This document shows, piece by piece, positions 59,366-64,000 of a stretch of 64,000 bases of DNA. Below the pieces are notes generated by a model. It was given only the letters and a program-made list of their open reading frames with translations. It was not told the DNA's origin and searched no databases. The position numbers and the translations under genes are program-made. The stretch comes from CAYWXK01 sp964462515 (GTDB lineage: Bacteria > Planctomycetota > Phycisphaerae > Sedimentisphaerales > Anaerobacaceae). The DNA is taken from the NCBI GenBank assembly GCA_964462515.1, contig CAYWXK010000002.1, positions 1 to 64,000 of the forward strand, written 5' to 3'. Each line of letters begins with the position of its first letter. Position 1 is the stretch's first letter.

Positions 59366-59821
59366 ATGGATAAGCCAAAAGGAATGGTTGACATCACTGC
59401 CAAAGAAATCACGTTAAGGACGGCAAAGGCAGCCGGCTCGGTTATTCTTGGCAACGAAGCATTCAAGGCGCTCAAGCAAGGCACCTCTCCTAAAGGCGAC
59501 GTCCTCGCAACAGCAAAGGTCGCAGCGATACAAGCGGTGAAGGCAACTGCCGCTATGATTCCTATGTGCCATCCTATTCTTGTGGAAGGCATCGAGGTCG
59601 ATTTTTTAATGGACGAGGCTCGTAAATCCGTCGGCGTAACTGTCGCTGTCCGGTCATCGGGCAAGACCGGAGTTGAGATGGAGGCCCTCTGCGGAGTCGC
59701 TGTAGCCTGTCTTACAATCTACGATATGCTTAAATATACAGGCAAAGAGATGATTATCGACCAGATAAGGCTTGTTGAAAAAACAGGTGGAAGAAGTGGG
59801 GACTACAAAAGGCCGGATTAA
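59366..59821 (+). CDS. moaC: Cyclic pyranopterin monophosphate synthase MoaC
   Basis: This 151-residue enzyme completes the MoaA reaction to cyclic pyranopterin phosphate. The signatures are MVDITAKEITLRTAKA (N-terminus), AIQAVKATAAMIPMCHPIL with the catalytic His region (about 50-70), VRSSGKTGVEMEALCGVAVA and the C-terminal LVEKTGGRSGDYKR with catalytic Lys/Asp. The ancestral ribosome site GGAGG at 59268-59272 is now 94 nt away because of palindrome A6. The gene overlaps the MOSC frame. Confidence 0.94.
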   Translation: MDKPKGMVDITAKEITLRTAKAAGSVILGNEAFKALKQGTSPKGDVLATAKVAAIQAVKATAAMIPMCHPILVEGIEVDFLMDEARKSVGVTVAVRSSGKTGVEMEALCGVAVACLTIYDMLKYTGKEMIIDQIRLVEKTGGRSGDYKRPD

Positions 59822-60242
59822 AGCCATATCGGTGTCAAAGGAAAAAGGGACGTCAAAAACAAGCGTGCCCCAAGCCGAGCTGAAAACAGACTTTGGCATT
59901 GTCGGCGATGCTCATGCGGGCAACGGTCCCAGACAGGTAAGTCTGCTCCCTGTTGAATCGATAGATAGATTGCTTACCAGAGACGTGAAAATCTCACCGG
60001 GCGATTTCGCCGAGAATATTATGACGGAAGGTTTAGACCTGCGGGTTTTGAAAGTCGGAAGCAAGCTCAAGCTTGGCCGCGTCGAGCTACAAGTAACACA
60101 ATTGGGGAAGCTGTGTCATCGACAGTGCCAAATTTTCGACCGGATAGGTAATTGTATTATGCCACGGGAAGGCATCTTCGCACGAGTGACTGGCCCGGGC
60201 CGAATTAAGGTGGGGGATGTCATAGAGATTATCGATGATTAA
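59796..60242 (+). CDS. MOSC-domain protein
   Basis: MOSC domains occur at the C-terminus of molybdenum cofactor sulfurases and as stand-alone proteins near cofactor genes. The 148-residue protein has IKAISVSKEKGT, FGIVGDAHAGNGPRQVSLLPVE, FAENIMTEGLDL and LGKLCHRQCQIF, with the conserved Cys. I take the GTG at 59796, with AGGTGG upstream; TTG and GTG codons up to 59772 are possible. It overlaps moaC by 26 bp and mogA by 8 bp. A role in cofactor sulfuration or carrying fits the hydroxylase. Confidence 0.85.
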   Translation: MGTTKGRIKAISVSKEKGTSKTSVPQAELKTDFGIVGDAHAGNGPRQVSLLPVESIDRLLTRDVKISPGDFAENIMTEGLDLRVLKVGSKLKLGRVELQVTQLGKLCHRQCQIFDRIGNCIMPREGIFARVTGPGRIKVGDVIEIIDD

Positions 60243-60708
60243 AGTGGCGATACTGACAGTGAGTGATAGTTGCGCTAAGCTGCAGCGCAAGGACCTTAGC
60301 GGGCCAACTGTAAAGGAAGTGCTGCCCAGAGACGGATTTGAAGTCCGCCAGGAGGAAATTGTGCCTGACGAGCGCGATATTATTGTCAAGGCGCTCGTCC
60401 GGTTCACGGAGGAAGGTTATGACGTGGTATTCACCACAGGTGGAACGGGACTAGGTCCTCGAGACGTTACACCGGAAGCCACCATTTCGGTATGTGAGAA
60501 GGTTGTCCCCGGCTTCGGTGAGCTGATGAGGGCGGAGGGGCATAAGAGGACGCAGAATGCTGTCCTTTCGCGCGGCATCGCGGGCATCCGTGGTAAAACA
60601 CTGATAATCAACCTCCCCGGCAGTCCCAAAGCCGTCCGTGAGTGTTTGGAGCTGCTCGTGGGCATTCTGCCGCACACCGTCGAAATGATGCGAGGCGGTG
60701 GACATTGA
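60235..60708 (+). CDS. mogA: Molybdopterin adenylyltransferase (MogA/MoaB family)
   Basis: This 157-residue protein adenylates molybdopterin before molybdenum insertion by MoeA. IKVAILTVSDSCAKLQRKDL, VFTTGGTGLGPRDVTPEAT (about 64-82) and IINLPGSPKAVRECLELLVG are typical of the family. MogA and MoaB are hard to separate from sequence alone; the link to moeA supports the MogA role. It ends the operon, which lacks moaD, moaE and moeB, so these must lie elsewhere. Confidence 0.9.
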   Translation: MIKVAILTVSDSCAKLQRKDLSGPTVKEVLPRDGFEVRQEEIVPDERDIIVKALVRFTEEGYDVVFTTGGTGLGPRDVTPEATISVCEKVVPGFGELMRAEGHKRTQNAVLSRGIAGIRGKTLIINLPGSPKAVRECLELLVGILPHTVEMMRGGGH

Positions 60709-60763
60709 CCAAAGTTGTCGCAGGATAACCCTGCCAATTATCTTTTACTATAAGGGCAAAATT

Positions 60764-62803
60764 ATGCGCATTATGTTGTTTTTAGTTGTATTGTTCACAC
60801 CTGTCGCAGGCATTGAGAATCGAGCATCAACTCATCCTTTCTCCGTTCATGATATGCTTGCGATGAAGCGGCTATCCGACCCGCAGGCCTCGCCGGATGG
60901 CAAATATGTCGTCTTTATTCTGCGGGAAACCGACCTCGAAGCAAACAAAGGCCGAACAGACCTATGGCTTATATACACAATTGGAACCAACCTGCGTCAA
61001 CTGACCTCTCACCCCGAAGCGGATTCCAACCCTCGCTGGACACCCGATAGCAGCTCAATCTATTTTCTCTCCAGCCGCTCCGGCTCCTCGCAGGTCTGGC
61101 GCATTTCAATCGATGGCGGCGAAGCGCAGCAGGTAACTAATTTGCCTCTCGAAGTCGGCAATCTGGTCATCTCACCCGATGAAAAATACATCGCCTACAC
61201 AGCGGATGTCTTTCCTGATTGCAACAGCCCCATCCAGACAAAAGAAAAACTTGAGCAAATCAAGCAAAAAAAATCGAGTGGCCGAATCTATGAGCGGCTA
61301 TTCGTCCGCCACTGGGACACCTGGAAGGACGGCAGACGCTCACATTTGTTCGTTATGCCTTCAGCGGGTGGACAGCCGGTCGATGTAATGGCAGGGATGG
61401 ATGCCGATACTCCATCCAGACCCTTCGGTGGTCCGGATGAAATCACATTCACTCCGGATTCAAAAGCAATCATTTTTTCCGCCCGCAATGTCGGCAGGGA
61501 AGAAGCCTGGTCAACTGACTTCGACCTCTATATGGCGCCTGTCGATGGCTCCAAACCGCCAACGTGCCTGACCGAAGAAAACAAGGCATGGGATACGCAA
61601 CCCGTCTTTTCGCCAGATGGAAAAATCCTTGCCTACTTAGCTATGGCCCAACCCGGCTACGAAGCCGACCGCTCTCGTATCGTCCTTTATTCCTGGCCCG
61701 CAGGCAAAAAGCGTATCCTCACCGAGAACTGGGACCGCAGTCCATCATCAATCTGTTGGTCGGCAGATTGCAAAACCATTTACGCAACCGCAGACAACAT
61801 CGGCCAGAAATCTCTCTTCGCTATCGATGTCAAAACCGGCAGCGTCCGAACCATCATAAAAGATGGTTCCGTCAGCTCGATTGGTATTGCCGGCGACAAA
61901 CTTATATTCGGTCTCGACAACTTCTGCTCACCCGCGGAACTCTATTCAGCCAAACCCGATGGCAGCAACATCATTAAAATCACCAGCATTAACTCAGATA
62001 AAATCGCCGCCGCTCGTATGGGCGAATATGAGCAGTTCTCCTTCAAGGGCTGGAACAATGAAATAGTTTACGGCTATGTCTTCAAGCTCATCGACTTTGA
62101 CCCTGGCAAGAAATACCCCGTCGCCTTTTTGATTCACGGCGGCCCACAAGGCTCTTTTTCCAACACCTTCCACTACCGTTGGAACCCGCAATGTTTTGTC
62201 GGAGCAGGTTACGCAGTGGTTATGGTTGATTTCCACGGCTCAACCGGTTATGGCCAGACCTTCACCGATTCCATTCGCGGCGACTGGGGCGGCAAACCCC
62301 TCGAAGACCTCAAGAAAGGCCTCGCCGCCGCCCTGCAGCGTTACTCTTGGATGGATGGTGACAGAGTCGCTGCCCTCGGCGCTTCCTTCGGCGGTTATAT
62401 GATTAACTGGATTGCTGGCGCCTGGCCCGATGGCTTCAGATGTCTTGTGAATCACGATGGCAATCTTGATGAACGATTTGCTTATTTTGAAACAGATGAG
62501 CTATGGTTTCCAGAGTGGGACCACCTCGGCACGCCCTGGGATAACCCCGCCGGTTATGAAAAGCAAAATCCTGCAAACTTTGTCAAGAATTGGAAAACAC
62601 CGATGCTTGTTATCCACGGAGCAAATGATTTTCGCATTCCCGAAACACAGGGCATCGCCACCTTCAACACCCTCCAGCGGCTCGGAATCCCCAGCAAATT
62701 ATTATATTTCCCGGATGAGAATCACTGGGTCTTAAAGCCTCAAAACTCCATCCTCTGGCACGAAACCGTCCTCTCCTGGCTCGACCAATGGCTAAAAGAG
62801 TAA
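60764..62803 (+). CDS. S9-family prolyl oligopeptidase-like peptidase, exported
   Basis: This 679-residue protein has a signal peptide (MRIMLFLVVLFTPVAG). The N-terminal propeller (about 30-420) has WD-like repeats (RLSDPQASPDGKYVVFI, PRWTPDSSSIYFLSSRSGSS). The alpha/beta hydrolase domain (about 430-679) carries Ser541 (GASFGGYM), Asp622 (HGANDFRIP) and His654 (DENHWV). This matches acylaminoacyl-peptidase or DPP-type exopeptidases. I take the ATG at 60764, with AAGGG upstream; the longer frame overlaps mogA without a ribosome site. It is on the operon strand 55 bp after mogA. Confidence 0.9.
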   Translation: MRIMLFLVVLFTPVAGIENRASTHPFSVHDMLAMKRLSDPQASPDGKYVVFILRETDLEANKGRTDLWLIYTIGTNLRQLTSHPEADSNPRWTPDSSSIYFLSSRSGSSQVWRISIDGGEAQQVTNLPLEVGNLVISPDEKYIAYTADVFPDCNSPIQTKEKLEQIKQKKSSGRIYERLFVRHWDTWKDGRRSHLFVMPSAGGQPVDVMAGMDADTPSRPFGGPDEITFTPDSKAIIFSARNVGREEAWSTDFDLYMAPVDGSKPPTCLTEENKAWDTQPVFSPDGKILAYLAMAQPGYEADRSRIVLYSWPAGKKRILTENWDRSPSSICWSADCKTIYATADNIGQKSLFAIDVKTGSVRTIIKDGSVSSIGIAGDKLIFGLDNFCSPAELYSAKPDGSNIIKITSINSDKIAAARMGEYEQFSFKGWNNEIVYGYVFKLIDFDPGKKYPVAFLIHGGPQGSFSNTFHYRWNPQCFVGAGYAVVMVDFHGSTGYGQTFTDSIRGDWGGKPLEDLKKGLAAALQRYSWMDGDRVAALGASFGGYMINWIAGAWPDGFRCLVNHDGNLDERFAYFETDELWFPEWDHLGTPWDNPAGYEKQNPANFVKNWKTPMLVIHGANDFRIPETQGIATFNTLQRLGIPSKLLYFPDENHWVLKPQNSILWHETVLSWLDQWLKE

Positions 62804-62903
62804 GGAATAAGACAGTGAAAAATGCGTTGGTCTAAGTTATTTGACCTGCCGACTGTCTGCGGTATAATAGCCCTTAGTTTTTCAGATAAGAAAAGGAGTG
62901 CTA

Positions 62904-63410
62904 ATGGCAAGAAAATTTGTTCGGGCGGTTTTCCCTGGCTCGTTTGACCCGATTACAAACGGGCATTTAGACGTTATCAATCGCGGAATGAAACTCTTCG
63001 ATGAGCTTATCATCGCGGTCGGCAGAAGCCCCATCAAAAATCAGCTCTTCACGCCCGAAGAGCGGGTCGAAATGATAGAAGAAATAATCCGCCGGCGAAA
63101 GCTGCGAGGCATCTCGGTAGAAAGCTTTGAAGGCCTGACAGTAGAATACGCCGCCAAGAAAAAGGCCGATGTCATCCTTCGCGGCCTGCGAAGTCTTACC
63201 GATGTCCAGTACGAGTTTGAGCTTGCGATGACCAACCGCGCCGTAGCCGGCATCGAAACAGTCTTTATTATGACCGGTGAGCAGTACGGCTTTCTCAGTT
63301 CAACCCTGATTCGTGAGGTTGCTTCGCTCGGCGGCGACCTGACAAACCTGATTCCGCCGAACGTCCAGAAACGCCTCAAGGACCGATTTAATAAAAAAAT
63401 AAAGAAATAG
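62904..63410 (+). CDS. coaD: Phosphopantetheine adenylyltransferase
   Basis: This enzyme catalyses the penultimate step of coenzyme A synthesis, transferring AMP to 4'-phosphopantetheine. The 168-residue protein has AVFPGSFDPITNGHLDVI with the TxGH motif, AVGRSPIKNQLFTPEERVEM, ILRGLRSLTDVQYEFEL and FLSSTLIREVASLGGDL, all in family order at the usual length (about 160). I take the ATG at 62904 with AAAAGGAG 5 nt upstream; a GTG two codons earlier overlaps that site. It is monocistronic in appearance. Confidence 0.95.
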   Translation: MARKFVRAVFPGSFDPITNGHLDVINRGMKLFDELIIAVGRSPIKNQLFTPEERVEMIEEIIRRRKLRGISVESFEGLTVEYAAKKKADVILRGLRSLTDVQYEFELAMTNRAVAGIETVFIMTGEQYGFLSSTLIREVASLGGDLTNLIPPNVQKRLKDRFNKKIKK

Positions 63411-63507
63411 AATAATTGTCCGATGCCGACGACTCGCAGAAACACTAAACGAGCATCGAGCATCGAGACTTGTCCGCCGTCCGTGTGGCGGAATCGAGCA
63501 TCGAGAT

Positions 63508-63879
63508 ATGTTCACTATAAGTGTCGAAACACATTTTAAGGCTTCGCATAAATTAAATTTGCCGGATGGCTCGAAAGAACCTGCGCACCATCACGATTGG
63601 GTCGTTACCGCTGAAGTCAGCAGCAAAAAACTTAACAATATGGCCATCGTGATGAACTTCCAGAAACTAAAACAGATGCTCGATAGCATCGTTTGTAATT
63701 TCCGTAACGCAGCCCTAAACAAGTTCCGCTATTTTGGGCAGAACAATCCATCGGCCGAGAACGTAGCCAGATACATATTTGAAAAGCTCGACCGTAAGCT
63801 GCCAAAAGGCACCAAACTCGAAAATGTCAAGGTTATTGAAGAGCCTGGCTGCTGGGCTAAATTCAGTAAACTCCGTTAG
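63508..63879 (+). CDS. 6-pyruvoyltetrahydropterin synthase-like (QueD-like) protein
   Basis: This 123-residue protein has the PTPS fold pattern. Zinc ligands fit HKL (FKASHKL) and HHH (PAHHHDW), and EEPGCWAKF is the C-terminal pterin-binding Glu region. The catalytic Cys normally found before HGH (CxxxHGH) is missing: the segment reads DGSKEPAHHH. It may therefore be a variant with another pterin reaction, or use another nucleophile. The final codons CTC CGT TAG lie in palindrome A7, so the C-terminus was cut short; without A7 the frame would continue. Activity is unproven. Confidence 0.75.
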   Translation: MFTISVETHFKASHKLNLPDGSKEPAHHHDWVVTAEVSSKKLNNMAIVMNFQKLKQMLDSIVCNFRNAALNKFRYFGQNNPSAENVARYIFEKLDRKLPKGTKLENVKVIEEPGCWAKFSKLR

Positions 63880-63897
63880 AAAGAAGCTTTCTAACGG
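63873..63897. repeat. Family A palindrome, copy A7 (supplies a stop codon)
   Basis: CCGTTAGAAAG and CTTTCTAACGG bound a 25-bp element flanked by AACT on both sides. The stop TAG of the PTPS-like gene is inside it. Confidence 0.9.
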
Positions 63898-63981
63898 AAC
63901 TGACACGCGGCTCCGCCTTCGGCGGACAAGTTTAGACCCCGTGTCAGGAGTAGTTATTTTACCCTGTATTGAAACACGGGT

Positions 63982-64000
63982 CCCGTTACAAAGCTTCTTT
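63982..64000. repeat. Family A palindrome, partial copy at window end
   Basis: CCCGTTACAAAGCTTCTTT resembles the left end of A7. The right half would lie beyond the window. Confidence 0.4.

Noticed and set aside
31458..63897. Family A palindromes as integron attC sites
   Set aside because: The ends read GTTAG...CTAAC, the reverse order of attC (AAC...GTT). Copies sit inside genes and no integrase or cassette array is present.
9639..63897. Dispersed repeats as a CRISPR array
   Set aside because: Copies are kilobases apart, not regularly spaced, and no cas gene is visible.

Overview
The window looks like a chromosomal segment of an anaerobic or facultative, polysaccharide-degrading planctomycete, most likely of the Phycisphaerae/Sedimentisphaerales type. 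This is inferred from the gene mix, not from a marker gene: a PEP-CTERM protein, a dockerin-type protein, several prepilin-like proteins (one with the H-X9-DG ending), a Hc1-like mini-histone, a sulfatase, many secreted glycan-active enzymes and two symporters, plus a truncated IS1634-like transposase. Two tRNA genes (Glu-TTC, Gly-CCC) are present. I see no rRNA and no CRISPR array.

Layout. 0.3-11.2 kb holds housekeeping and small regulatory genes: a PAC2 protein, an ECF sigma factor with a 4-TM partner, a family-4 uracil-DNA glycosylase (with a detached remnant of its own 3' end at 1345-1425), gdhA divergent from a LysR regulator, a HAD phosphatase, a lipoprotein, a large protein with an embedded HPr-like domain, a flavodoxin, a mini-histone, a FabZ-like dehydratase, tRNA-Glu and a 2[4Fe-4S] ferredoxin. 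11.4-17.2 kb reads leftward: a large TPR-like exported protein, murJ and rodA. 18-21.8 kb carries exported proteins (dockerin, PEP-CTERM, lipoprotein, prepilin) and the IS fragment. 22-25.4 kb has mltA, an entericidin-like peptide, a second ECF sigma/anti-sigma-like pair and small membrane proteins. 25.8-52.2 kb is a catabolic region: sulfatase, exported nitrilase-fold protein, prepilin, umuDC, exported PHP protein, MttB-like methyltransferase, two SSS symporters, a hydroxypyruvate-isomerase-like protein, two DegT aminotransferases, GH20, FG-GAP protein, a large propeller/toroid protein, GH2, an MBL hydrolase and a TIM-barrel protein. 52.3-60.7 kb is a molybdenum hydroxylase (IorB/IorA type) facing a cofactor operon xdhC-mocA-moeA-moaA-moaC-MOSC-mogA. 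The window closes with an S9 peptidase, coaD and a PTPS-like protein.

The most unusual feature is not a gene but a population of short palindromic elements. Family A (termini CCCCGTTAGAAA / TTTCTAACGGGG, variable interior, 25-80 bp) has at least seven copies. Four are flanked by exact 4-bp direct repeats and one by a near-exact pair, as expected of transposed DNA. Three sit inside open reading frames with a net length (element plus 4 bp) of 39, 63 and 72 nt, so all keep the frame and are apparently translated. Two others supply the stop codon of a gene, and one separates moaC from its ancestral Shine-Dalgarno sequence. Family B, an identical 50-bp double hairpin, is translated in the same frame in two unrelated proteins. 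Families C, D and E are further dispersed palindromes, and one C copy is interrupted exactly by a D copy. Together they show a genome where small palindromes repeatedly remodel protein termini and linkers.
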